This document shows, in pieces, positions 24,489 to 35,445 of a DNA stretch of 64,000 nt. The stretch comes from Lotus japonicus (lineage: Eukaryota; Streptophyta; Magnoliopsida; Fabales; Fabaceae). The notes beneath the pieces are model-generated. The model was given only the letters and a program-made list of their open reading frames with translations. It had not been told where the DNA came from and made no database searches. The translations under genes and the position numbers were made by a program. The DNA is taken from assembly GCF_012489685.1 (NCBI RefSeq), contig NC_080041.1, positions 102,827,760 through 102,891,759 of the forward strand, read 5' to 3'. Every line of letters starts with the position of its first letter. The stretch's first letter is position 1.

Positions 24489-25502
24489 TCAGTGTAACTG
24501 TGAATTCTCAAGGTACTGACTGTGACTATGGTGAGTGTGGAGTGTTTGAACTGAGCTAAGAGGAGGAGAAAGAAATGGTTTCACTTTTGATATTGGGCTT
24601 GGTGTTGGGATAAATAAAAATGGGGTTGGAGTTTGGACAAGTAAAAAAACATATACACTCCAAATGTAAAAATGTTTAATTGTATATATTTTTTTTTTGG
24701 TGTATCAAGCGTTACTATTGATTGCGTGAAGTAGGTCATCATATTTTAAAACGAACAATTGAGGGTCTTTGATGTTTGTTTGACGTTGTACTTTTAATTT
24801 TTTTCATCACTTCTTCATTTGAAAACCAACAAATTTGCTTTTCTGCTACTTTTGGAGTGAAGCGGCGGTTGAGTTGTATTACATGGCCGATGGTGTGAGA
24901 GATTTTAAGGATTAGGAAGTGTCGTGTGAGTTACACATGCCTTCCCTTCTTCTAATCTTCTCCTACCCTCACCATTGTTATGCCATGTCTGATATTAGGT
25001 CGAACCCTACAAATGGGTGACCATCCCCAAGCTTCAAATTGTTGTGATGGAGGTGACAAATTGCAATGGAGAATACAAAAGCAATGAGAGGAGGAAGTGA
25101 AACTCTTCATTTTAGGAGGGGATAATAAGAAGATTGAAAATGTGTTATTGTGGCATCAAAGGCTACAAGATGGACAAAGTAGAGTATTGGGAGGAGGATT
25201 TTGTGGTCGAGGACTATTTGAGGTAGTGATTTTGACTCTCATTTGTTGTTGTTTAACAATGTTCGGTTAATTTGATTTTCAACCTCTACTTTTTTTTCAA
25301 GGGTAGAGGAACAGAGGTTACATCATTTCATCTTTGACATTAACACCAGCATATGTGTAAGCAAGGCATATTCAAGAACATCAATCCCTTGTCATATAAA
25401 ACTAAAATTAAACAACAGATACTCTATTCAATTCAGTGGAGAAGCTAAACAATGTCATGAAAAGAAACCTAATGTTCCTGACATCAAAAAAAAAAAGGAA
25501 AT
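24489..25502. other. BAG8 upstream region
   Basis: Between the BAG8 start and the 3' end of the chimeric gene. The first 100-150 bases are presumably the BAG8 leader and promoter. A few bases before the ATG (CCATTCAGTGTA in plus-strand order) are shared with the chimeric gene. No gene is recognised. Confidence 0.4.
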
Positions 25503-28500
25503 TTAACTGCCATTGCCTTGTCCAAGGTCTGAAGCTTTCTTCACCATAGCCACATGCTTTTTTCCTGCAAGATGATATTTATAAACTGACTCATTATTAC
25601 ACACCACATTACATATATCACATGTTCTAACTGCATCAGCTACTGTCCCGCATTCAATAAGCTTCTTTTTCTTCCTCTCCAAATCCTCTGGAGTTTCATT
25701 TTTCCTCTTTTTCTTATGCCCACCGATAGATTTGCCCTCGTCGTTCTGTTCTTGTTGTGGTCCTATAGCAGGACTAGATGACCCAGAGGGATGAACTTGG
25801 GTTAGTTTCTCCAACTCGATAGCAGGATTAGACGACCCAGAGGGATGATCTTGGGTTAGTTTCTCCAAGTTCTTTTTGTGCTTCTTTCCTAATTTATGCT
25901 GGTCCAGGTTTTGCTTTGTGCGGCAATCTATCTTGCAAACTTCACAATTATATGCAGATTGCACAATCTCAATTTCATCTTTCTTACATTCTCCATTGCC
26001 ATGAGGTTGAGTCGTGGTATTTGCAATAGCCAATTGTTCTGAGCCATTTGATGATGGTATAGTGATGCCCTGCATGAAGCACACAAGAAATACACAAAAC
26101 ACTTATTGAACTAAAATATACTATTCGGATCCTCGACGAAACAATTTTAAAAGCACTTCACTTCATACAATCAACCAAAAGTAAAATCAACCACAGGTAT
26201 CCTTTATTGAGGTGAGGGATCCTCTACTGAGGAAAACCTGTTCAAGCTGGGTAGGCCCTCTATGGGAGGCAAAACTCTCTCTACCGAGTATTCAAACCAG
26301 CTGCATTGAAAAGGTCTTGAACCCGAGACCTCTACTTAAGCTAGAACAACTCCATGTCAGTTAATCTACAGGCTGGGTGGTGAAGAAAACTTAGTTTAAA
26401 ACTAAATTTTTTAACTAAAATAAAGTTAGGAACATAAATCTCTTAAAACAGATAGCTTGGTAAAATTATGAAAGTCAGTTCCTTTCAATTGAACTGAGGT
26501 ACCCGCAGAGATCTATTTAAAATCCTCCAAATAAAATAAATAGCCAAGAAAGATCATACAACATTTAGCATACACCAAGAACAAAACAAATCAACACTCA
26601 TCACATTTCTAACCTCTATCTTCTGCACTTGCAACCAGAAAAAACAACAGCAATCAGTCGTTAACTTTAGAAGAACCAAACTCACACACTCACAACCAGA
26701 AATATCATTGGTAACAAAACACCACTGGAAAAAAAATTAAAATCAGAACTGACGAGTAAGGAAAAAAAAAAAGAAACACCAACTTACAGTTCCACAAGTA
26801 GTAGCAGGTTCTGTGTTAGAGTTCAATGGGGCATCAGAATCAACACCAGGAGGGCTGAGCCCAATCTTAATTTCATCTTTCTTCCATTCTGTCAAGGATG
26901 TGGAGCAAGGATTTACAATGGCCAATTGTTCTGAGCCATTTGATAGTATAGAGATGCCCTGCATGAAGCACACAAGAAATACGTAAATATACTATTCAAA
27001 TCCTCGACGAAACAATTTTAGAAGCAATTCATACAATCAACCAAAAAACCAATCAAGCGGTTTTTTAAACCTAGAGTTAAGCACTGTAGGTAATTTTGAC
27101 AGAAAAGTAGCAGTTCAAAGCTTTACCTGTTCTGCAATTTACTAGAACAATAACATTGACAGCAAACAGACTATGCTTGACTGATCCGTACCACCATACC
27201 ATACCCAATAATTGTTGAATCTTGGATCCGTACCATACACACACGCACACAAATAAATAAATAAAATAAAATTAGACAAGCTTATTTGCAAGTTAATTTC
27301 AATGCACGAAATACAACATAATTGAAGTTGGTGTAACCCAAGAGATGGACTAAAAGAAGAGACGAGAGGAGGTAGATCTCATATTCGTGATGTGAAGGCT
27401 GTGTTTAATGTGGACAGTGCATTGATGGTGGACAGTGGTCAATATTTTAACATGTGAAAAATATATTTCTCTGGTAAGGTTAAAAAATAAAAGGCTGAAG
27501 CAGCAAATGACCGTGAGGCCCAATTTTTTAGAGTGAGGGGAGACGGGGATCATGACTCCAGCAATGTGGGACTTTTAAGTTTTGAAATAACTCATGACCT
27601 TTTTATTTTTTCAGTACATGAAATGAAGAAAACAACACCAAGCACCAATTTGCATCAGTCTACCCAAGGAAAACAGAACGCTAATCTCCAAAACAGTACA
27701 CGGTCTGACACAAGAGGCACAATCCTAAGCCTCATCCAGCACTTCAATCTTTCAAGTGCGCTGTTGAAAAATGTGTGGTTGCAACCCCATTAAACAGAAC
27801 ATTTCCCATTTGGAACAATACACAATAAAAATGATTAAAGAGTTAACACCACCTAGGGGTATGTACACAGCTGTTACTATAATTAAATTAAAACGCCAGT
27901 TAACCCCACCTAGAGGCTATTATGTACACACCAAGCCATGAAAAGGCAAGAAACCCCAACAATCGAATAAGACACCGAAATCAAATGAACTATCCTCTAT
28001 TGTTGTAACTCCTTACTTACAACAATCGAATAATATGCAATCTAGCAATAGTTAACAACATAAATTTTGATAATGCCCCATCATGTCAAAGCATTCCAAC
28101 TCTATAAATTTTATATATTGGAAACATTGTTTCTTCTACTGTGAATAGCAACCCAATTTCCCCTTACCATAAGGAAGAAGAAAACTGAATTCAAAAATAA
28201 ATTTTCAAACTAAAATGAAGTTAGAAGCATAAATCTTTAGAACAGACAGCTCAGTAAAATAAAAAAAACTAAGCTCTCTACACATGCAACCAGAAAAAGG
28301 AAAAAACATCACCACTCAATCCTTAACCTAAGAAGAACTAAATTCACACTCACAAGCAGAAATACAACATTCACATCAAAACACCACTGAGGAAAAAAAA
28401 AACTTAAAATTGGAAACTTTCGAGAAAGAAACACCAACTTACAGTTCCACAAGTAGAAGGGTGTGCGTTAAGGTTAAATGGGGCATCGGAATCACCACCA

Positions 28501-28811
28501 GGAGGGTTGAGCCCAAGTTTGAGGGAGGGAGCTGAGAAATCGAAGTGGGGGTGGCTGGAAGAAGAGGGTTTGAGAGAATTTGAGGAAGTGAGATGGCTGA
28601 GGGTTCTTGATCTGCGAACGAGGAGGGAGCGAAAGCGGGTTTGGATCACGCGTGCGGCGGCGTGGCGGAGAGGTTGGTGTGTGTGGAGGTTGAGGGAGGA
28701 TTCGAGGGCTTCGACGCGGTGGAGGAGGGTGGAGATGGTTTGTGCGAGGTGGTCGAGTGATGGCGGTTGTTGTGGTGGTGGTGGAGAAGGGTGGTGGTTG
28801 TGAGTAGCCAT
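25503..28811 (-). CDS. chimeric BAG8-N-terminus / U1-type zinc-finger protein
   Basis: Predicted three-exon gene of 368 residues: 28811-28443, 26958-26788 and 26069-25503. All junctions are in phase 0 with GTAAGTTGG donors and TGCAG acceptors. Exon 1 is a shortened BAG8-like N-terminus: Pro/His-rich start, helix VEALESSLNLHTHQ, IQ motif RVIQTRFRSLLVRR (about 54-67) and PHFDFSAPSLK. It then switches at about residue 98 to GLNPPGGDSDAP, which is zinc-finger-gene exon 1 sequence. Exon 2 joins the start of zinc-finger exon 2 (SNGSEQLAIVNP) to another copy of that tail. Exon 3 has two CX2CX12HX5H fingers (about 222-244 and 330-352) and a Lys-rich linker. The BAG domain itself is missing. The model is open throughout, but expression is unproven; it may be a young gene or an expressed pseudogene. 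Confidence 0.65.
26185..26385 (-). mobile_element. tRNA-derived SINE in intron 2 of the chimeric gene
   Basis: On the minus strand a Pol III-type promoter is visible: an A-box-like stretch TAGATTAACTGACATGG (26368-26352) and a clear B box inside GGTCTCGGGTTCAAGACC (26330-26313). A body follows with CTCGGTAGAGAGAG and CTCACCTCAATAAAGG. Length and layout suit a plant tRNA SINE. The edges are approximate and no target duplication was resolved. Confidence 0.65.
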
Positions 28812-29371
28812 TCAGTGTACTGTGTCTGAGAATAAAGTTTGATTCAGCTACCAAGACTACTTGCAAGTTCCATCCAATGAGATAAGGAATAAAATAAATA
28901 GAAATGAGTTAGTATATGATACTCGATTTGATAGAATAATTAAAAGGAAAAATAAATGAAATAAGATGGAAGAGAAAGTGAGTATGACGAACAGTACTTG
29001 CCAGTATTTAAGCCCATAAGAGGAGGAGCAGAGGAGGAGAATGTAATATTTAGTATTTAGTGGTTCTTGCTCTTACCATCCCATTAAAATTCTCCTCACA
29101 CCATCAAAAGAATTCTTATAAGTAGATGTACAAGTGTACAAAGACGAGTTTTAGTTATCTTTCACCCAATTCTAAGTTTTGTTTTATCAATTTATAGGTC
29201 TTATTTTGTTCACAAACCTAAAGAAAGTTGATCATGTTTAGGTTTAAATAGGACCAAACCAATGTGACTTGGGATTAGGATAGCCCGACAAGTACTAAAA
29301 GGGAAAAAATTCATAAGATATTATATATGAAATTTGAAATAATTCATTGATTACATATATATGCTACATAT
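28812..29371. other. upstream of chimeric gene
   Basis: Presumed leader and promoter of the chimeric gene. About 12 bases next to the ATG match the BAG8 leader, after which the likeness is lost. No other gene is recognised. Confidence 0.35.
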
Positions 29372-29770
29372 CAGCGTAACTGGTAGATAGTTGAGATCCA
29401 ATTGAGAGTTTGATCTCCGAGCGGTGTGTATAGAGATGCTGAAAACTCTGATCTGTAAAACTGATTCTCATTGATTTTCAAAAGCTAACCATACAAGAGA
29501 TGATAATAGTATATATAGAGAAACTCTAAGGCTTGTTGAACAAGCTAACCACCTCTAACTAATTTTGTTTTGACAGCTAAGCACAACAAACTTAATAGCT
29601 AACTGTTAACACAGTCAGCAGTTACTAACAGTAACTTTGGACATGTTTATATAGTGTATTCTAATATGAGAAGAATTTGTTGAGATATAGCTATCCATTT
29701 AATGCGAGTATTGAGCCTTGAGGAAATTAGTCTCATGACTTTCGACTATGGGGATACCTCGGCAAAGAAA
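29372..29770 (+). mobile_element. SINE-like element split by a solo LTR
   Basis: The left part (29372-29436) has a tRNA-like A-box region (AGCGTAACTGGTAGAT) and a B-box-like GAGTTTGATCTCC, then GCGGTGTGTAT. The right part (29667-29770) has GAGAAGAATTTG, GAGGAAATTAGTCTCATGAC and TCGACTATGGGGATA. The same two parts are contiguous in the related copy near 44.2-44.4 kb, so 29437-29666 is an insertion. Confidence 0.6.
29437..29666 (-). mobile_element. solo LTR (copia-like) inside the SINE
   Basis: On the minus strand this 230-bp segment begins TATTAGAATACAC (the first TG apparently mutated to TA) and ends GATCAGAGTTTTCAGCA. It has a TATA-like CTATATATACTATT and the LTR-type stretch CTCTTGTATGG. 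Flanks AGAGA (29432-29436) and TGAGA (29667-29671) form a 4-of-5 target duplication. No internal region is present, so it is a solo LTR. Confidence 0.6.
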
Positions 29771-30895
29771 AAAGAGAAAAATATTGTATCCTGAAATGAT
29801 ATAAAGCTTAAAGTTCATTCTAGAATCCACGCCATCTTCTACATACCAAAATTCAGCAGAAAAGGAAAAGATAAATTGAATCAAAACATTGCATAGAAGA
29901 GAAGGATATAGCACATCTTCATGCAAATTACATGTTTTTTTTTACAATCATGCAAATTACATAAAGCAAAATTACACGAGTACATATTTTCATGAGACGG
30001 GTTGAGACATGTGGTTTTTGTCTCTCATCTAACCCTAAATGTTAATCGGATTAGACCCGAGGACATCCGATTAATATGAGTTTAATGGGCCAAGACAAGT
30101 TGATGGACTGGGCCGAGTTTTGTATACCCCTAGGCAAACCCTAGAAACTCTTGATATTCAATCGACATATGAATTTAGTGACATTCGTAACCATTGCTAA
30201 ACACAAAAACAACATATTTAGCTGTTCTAAAGCTAAAGCCTCACTAAATGTGTTACAACTGCTTTAAAAAAAAAAACTAAAACGTGTTACACATTTCATT
30301 ACACTTTACTTCGCATTCTGTCACTAAATGTGTATATCTGGTGTATGTTGTAGATCCCCATATATACAACAATCATTATTGAAAATTTAGGGTTAATTTC
30401 CTAAACGTCCCCAACCTCTCAAATTCCTCCTAATACCTCCCTTCCAAATCCTCTCCTTAACCAAATTATGATATTCTTATATCACATGACAATGTGAAGT
30501 GAAATATTGTGTTTATCTTTCTCCTCATAAATATTTAAAGGGTCCCAAATATTGCCACCTATTTAATGCATATGAAGAGACAGGAAGACACAATTTCAAC
30601 ATGAGAGAACATGAAAAAGTTGTCACATGATAGGATCTTGATCCCCCTACCAGGGATGTGGTCTACCTTGTCAGAATTGTCACATGTAGCAAGAATTTGC
30701 TCTTCTTGAAACAACTGAAGGTCTGATGCATCTCTATTGCTCAAAAATTGTAAAAGTTTATACACTCAATTCTTTGTCATATAAAACTAAGATTAAACAA
30801 CAGAGACTCTATTCAAATTCTCAGTGGAAATACTATACCAATGTCATGAAAGTAAAACTAATGTTCCAGAAATAAAAAAATAAAAAAAGAGGAAA
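29771..30895. other. intergenic
   Basis: No gene recognised. The segment from about 30770 to 30895 resembles the 3' flank of the chimeric gene at 25380-25502 (shared CATATAAAACTAA and AAACAACAGA motifs, and poly-A-rich sequence before the stop). The duplication therefore extends past the coding regions. Confidence 0.5.
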
Positions 30896-33544
30896 TTAAC
30901 TAGCATTGGGTTGTCTAAGGCCAGATGCTTTCTTCATCATAGCAGCATGCATTTTTCCTGCAATATGATAATTATAAACTGTCTCACTATTACACACCAC
31001 ATTACATACAGCACAGGTTCTAACTGCATTAGCTGCAGCCCCTCCTTCAAGAACCTTCTTTTTCTTAATCTCCAAATCCTCTGGAGTTTCAATTTTCCTC
31101 TTACTCTTAAGCTTACTGATAGATTTTCCCTTGTCGTTCTGTTCTCGTGGTCCTATAACAGGATTAGACGACCCAGATGGATGAACTTGGGCTGGTTTTA
31201 ATGATTCTCTTAGTTTCTCCAAGTTCTTTTTGTGCCTCTTTCCTAATTTATGCTGGTCCAGTACATCCTTGCTGGTGCACTCTGTCTTGCAAACTTCACA
31301 ATATGCAGGTTGCACAGTCTTCATTTTAGGTTTCTTTGGGTATTTCTTCCATTTTCCATTGCCATGAGGTTGAGTCGTGGTATTTGTCCACCATGTGGAG
31401 CTAGGATTTACAATAGCCAATTGTTCTGAGCCATTTGATGGTATAGGGATGCCCTGCATGAAGCACACAAGAATTACACAAACAACTTACATAAACTTAA
31501 ATATACTATTCAAATCCTCAACGAAACAATTCTAAAAACAATTCATACAATCAACCAAAAGTCCAATTTCAAATGCATGTTGAATGTAGACAAAATTACT
31601 GAGATTATTAAAGATATGCACATAATCAATTTGTACTGTAATGCCCTCAAAGTAAAGGGAGAAAGATTTATCAGTGTCACGAGTTACTGTTCCAATCCAA
31701 GTAGTGAGGGACAACGTGTCCAATTTCATTTTCATTTCCTTTGCCTTTAAACTTTCATTCAGGAAAACTTTTTGATGCCACAACTGAAAATAATATTGGT
31801 TAATGAAACAAGGAAGGGCAATGAACTCAACTACCAAAAAAAGTTCCTACTAACTTGAAACCTATGAGCAATTATGAATAACTTCCGAACCACTATCCAC
31901 TCAATTTCGGGAAAAAATAGATTTAAATGAAAATTCACACTTTCTAAAGTAAATTTGTAGCATAACTTCAGGTAATTTTGACAGGAAAGTAGCTGATATC
32001 AAGATAACAGTTCAAAGCTTAACCAGTTCTCCAATTTACTAGAATGTTAACATTTACAGCAAACAGATCATGTTTGTCTGATCCACATACCATACCCAAT
32101 AATTTGGATATTAAAATGGAGAGGTCATTAACTTTTGAATTTTGATCTACATTGCACGGATACGGGGTACAGGCGTAAGGCACCAGCCAATACTGGGTAT
32201 AAATACGGGTACGGGATATGGGATTTTAAAACAATCTAAGGTCTGAGTACATTGGTTATCTATAAGAAAATTAAATTCTATATGTTGCATAAAAGATAAT
32301 AAAGAGCACAAATCATAAGTGAAAGAGCCACTATTTAGCACAACTGGCTAATGCACGAACTGCACAAGAGGAAATCAACCACTCAGTGAAAATGGAGAAT
32401 ACATAGGAGGGGAGAGAGAGAGAGAGAGAGTGAGAGAACGGTTTAAGTCTAGGAAAATATAACCCTTTGTGCCTTTTGTTGGAAAAATTAGTCATGCTAT
32501 GTGGTATTTTCCTAAGTGATAAGCATTATAGGTAGATATCAAAACCGGATAAGTAAACAATAGTCTCTGTTATGGAATATGGATAATAAAAACTGACAAA
32601 TAGTGAAGCTGGGTTGGAATCAATAAATCTAATGCCATTATGTTTGATTGATGAAGTAGTAAGTCTTACTCTTGAACCTACGCTTAGACAATTTGGAAGT
32701 CATAACTCAAACATGTCAAAGCATTCCAACTCTACAAATTCTAAATATTGGCAGTCCTTCTAATTGAACCGCAGAAATCTATTTGAATTCCCTAAGTCCA
32801 AATAAAACAAAAAAGCAAGACAAGATCATACAACATTTGACACACACCAAGAACCAAGCAAATCAACAATCATCACATTTCTAACCTATATCTTGTACTC
32901 TAGTACCCAGAAAACAGCATCAACTTAATCAGTCCTTAACTAAGAAGAATCAAACTCACACACACCCACATTTTCCACCATTTCCTACTGCATTGCATTA
33001 TCTGTCCTGTGCATTTAAAAGCCACCCCTTATCATTTACAACCACACACCACCCAACAAAATCAAAGATCAAAACTCTGGAGAAAAAAACAAAAGAAACA
33101 CCAACTTACAGCTCCATAAACAGAAGGGTCTGCACCATATTGCCTGACAGCCTCTCTAGCAGCCCAATTCTGAGCATTGGGGTCATAGTAGTACCCATAA
33201 GACGGCGGCACCAACGAGCTCGCATTCGAATCTACAACGTGGCCTTGACCGTACGGCAAATTGGGATTGGGAATGGGAATGGGTTCATAACCCAGATGGG
33301 AAACTGGGTTGGAATTCAATGGGGCATAGGAATCAACACCAGGAGGGTTGAGCACAGGTTCTACAACAGTGGCAGCAGGGTTAGGGTTTTGAGGGTAATA
33401 GGGGTAATGGGTAGGGTAAGATGTTGAAGGAGGAGGAGGAGGAGGAGGAGGATATGGTGATGGGAGTACTGTGTTTAGGGTTTGGGTTTGATGATAATCA
33501 GGCCATGTGACAGTGGTGGTGGAGTCCATGGGTGGTGGTTCCAT
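30896..33544 (-). CDS. U1-type C2H2 zinc-finger protein
   Basis: Predicted nuclear protein with two U1-like zinc fingers, a type that usually binds double-stranded or structured RNA; its precise role is unknown. Two exons, 33544-33110 and 31453-30896, join in phase 0 (GCT|GTAAGTTGG, TGCAG|GGCATC) to give 330 residues. Exon 1 is low-complexity: Pro run after VLPSPY, Tyr/Pro/Asn-rich middle, then ending DPSVYGA. Exon 2 carries CX2CX12HX5H fingers at about 197-219 (CEVC...HKLGKRH) and 292-314 (CAVC...HIAGKMH), separated by a basic linker (KSKRKIETPEDLEIKKKK). A second in-frame ATG lies five codons downstream. This looks like the parent of the zinc-finger parts of the neighbouring chimeric gene, since it lacks BAG sequence and has the longest exon 1. 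Confidence 0.8.
32147..32230. repeat. degenerate end of a CTATGTT-type transposon
   Basis: In the intron of the zinc-finger gene, CTACATTGCACGGATACGGG followed by further GGGTAC/ACGGG repeats resembles the terminal sequence of the complete element at 33832-35834. No second end was found nearby, so it is probably a fragment. Confidence 0.5.
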
Positions 33545-33976
33545 GAAATGGAGGGGTTGAATATGGTGGAGAATAGAGAAACACTGTAGAGAGTGCAGGC
33601 AGAAGCACGTGGAGGAGGAGGATACATACGATTACGAACGATACAAGGGTGGCAAATTTGGTGTTACAGAAGAAAAGAATAGTGATTGGCAAAACCCAAC
33701 CCGATCATCCAAATCACTTTACCTCAACTCAACACCCAGCTCTCAGCTCAGCTGCAACAAAAAATCAATTCCAATTTCATTTTTTTTACTCCAACCTGCT
33801 CAATCACATGATTAATTTCTAGTTTCCTCCCCTATGTTACACGGATATGGGTACCGGTACGCGTACCGGGTACGGCATTTAAAAAAAAAATAGTACGGGT
33901 ACGTCAGTTATATATATATATATATTTATTTAAATAAATACACACATATATATAAATTGAAATAAAATATTTTCTA

Positions 33977-35177
33977 GGGTCCCGTTACTGTGGAGCCTTA
34001 TTTTTCGGGCTCCAATTTTGGATCCCTGTTTTTGACCTGCTATCACCCTTCACTTAAAAAAAATAAAAAATATATATTTAATTTGAAAATCGTAGTAAAC
34101 GGTTTAAGTTAATAAAAATCTCATATTCTTCCTGTTCCACATTCATCTTCCCCCATATCTCAAACCCAGAAATTTATCCATTCACTGAATCTCCAAATCC
34201 GAAATTTTACAAAAAGAAGATGAATCAGATCTAGATGAACAAAAAAATGCTCAACAGTGTTCTGAACACTAAACCAACAGAAAAATCAAATCTTTACAAC
34301 ACAATATCAAATTTGAAGCTCAAAGATACCATCATCAGAACTCACTCTTCTTCTTCTTCTCACCAACACAATATCAATATGAACGACATCAACATCTTCA
34401 TCATGCTCTTCATCTTCAAACCTAGAAGAACTCCTTCAACCCAGAAATCCGAACCATCCAAACCCAAAATCCCAACCCAGAAGCTCCTTCAAACCATCAA
34501 ATCCAGAAAAGAACTCACCTCATGAAAGATCTGTGAACCTGAGATCTAGATCCCGCGCATCCATTGACAAAGGATCGGCGGTGGCGATTGTTGTAGCTGT
34601 AGCAAAGGCGACTACCAGCCGAGATCTAATGCGGCGAGGCGATGTGGCGACGGTGTTGCCGGTGAGAGTTGCGACGGGGAGAGGAGAAGGAAAGGAGACT
34701 GCGGAAATCAGTGGTAACCACCACAGCTTCAACTCCCTTGCCCGAGCCCAACTACGGCACGTAAGCCTCTTCCTGGACTGAGCCACCGCACCTGAAGGTG
34801 TCTCGCCGCGCCTTTTGTCTCTTTGGGCAGGGTAAGGAACTGGTGTGGAGGAAGGAAGAAGAAGAAAGTCGTGTGTGGCTGGGAAGAGAAAGCCGTTAAT
34901 TAGTTATGTGGGGTGATTTTGTTTGAGATATGATTTGTTGGTTTTTAAGAGAAATTGGTGTGATAAGATTTGAAAAATGTTTTGAAATTGGGATAGAAAA
35001 GAAGGGAGGTTTAACTGATTAATTGAATTAAATTGAGATTTGTACATTAATTAAGTTTTAATGTAAATTAATAATTTTTTTAAAAAAAATTCAAAAATGA
35101 AATTAAGGTTGATCACCGGTCAAACCCAGGGCTCTAATTTTGGAGCCCGATTTTCGGGCTCCATGTTATCCAAACCC
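33977..35177. mobile_element. nested Mutator-like element, possible Pack-MULE
   Basis: A 1201-bp insertion flanked by a perfect 9-bp duplication, TATTTTCTA at 33968-33976 and 35178-35186. Long imperfect terminal inverted repeats of about 70 bp share TGGAGCC, CGGGCTCCAA and TTTGACC. The 9-bp duplication and long inverted repeats suit a Mutator-like element. The interior has a GC-richer part at about 34530-34850, unlike the AT-rich ends, which may be a captured genomic fragment. No transposase is seen. Confidence 0.85.
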
Positions 35178-35210
35178 TATTTTCTACCGCAATATTATTA
35201 ATTAAAAATA

Positions 35211-35445
35211 GGGTTAATCCTCTACTTAGTCCCTGTGGTTGTGTGGTCGTCTGAAATTAGTCCCTCCCCGGAAAATCTAAAAATCTAAGTCCTCGCGTTT
35301 GAAAAAATGTGTGGAGCAGGTCCTCGCCGGAGGGACTAATTTCCACACACTTTCCAAACCCGAGGACTTAGATTTTCAGATTTTCCGGGAAGGGACTAAT
35401 TTCAGACGGCGACACAACCACAGGGACCAAGTAGAGAATTATCCC
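35211..35445. mobile_element. nested fold-back MITE
   Basis: A 235-bp insertion flanked by a perfect 9-bp duplication, TTAAAAATA at 35202-35210 and 35446-35454. The two arms, about 35211-35315 and 35341-35445, are inverted copies of each other nearly end to end (shared CCCTGTGGTTGTGT, GTCTGAAATTAGTCCCT, AAAATCTAAGTCCTCG). A transcript would therefore fold into a hairpin of about 100 bp. Mutator-like by its duplication length. Confidence 0.88.

Noticed and set aside
24084..24511. Long open frames on the plus strand and in other frames across BAG8 exon 1 (Gly/Val/Arg-rich or Thr/Pro-rich)
   Set aside because: They are mirror images of the His/Pro-rich BAG8 exon; composition alone keeps them open and they lack family features.
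34533..34786. Overlapping open frames in the GC-rich block of the nested element as a real gene
   Set aside because: Both strands are open simply because of composition, and no protein family is recognisable. Kept only as a possible captured fragment.
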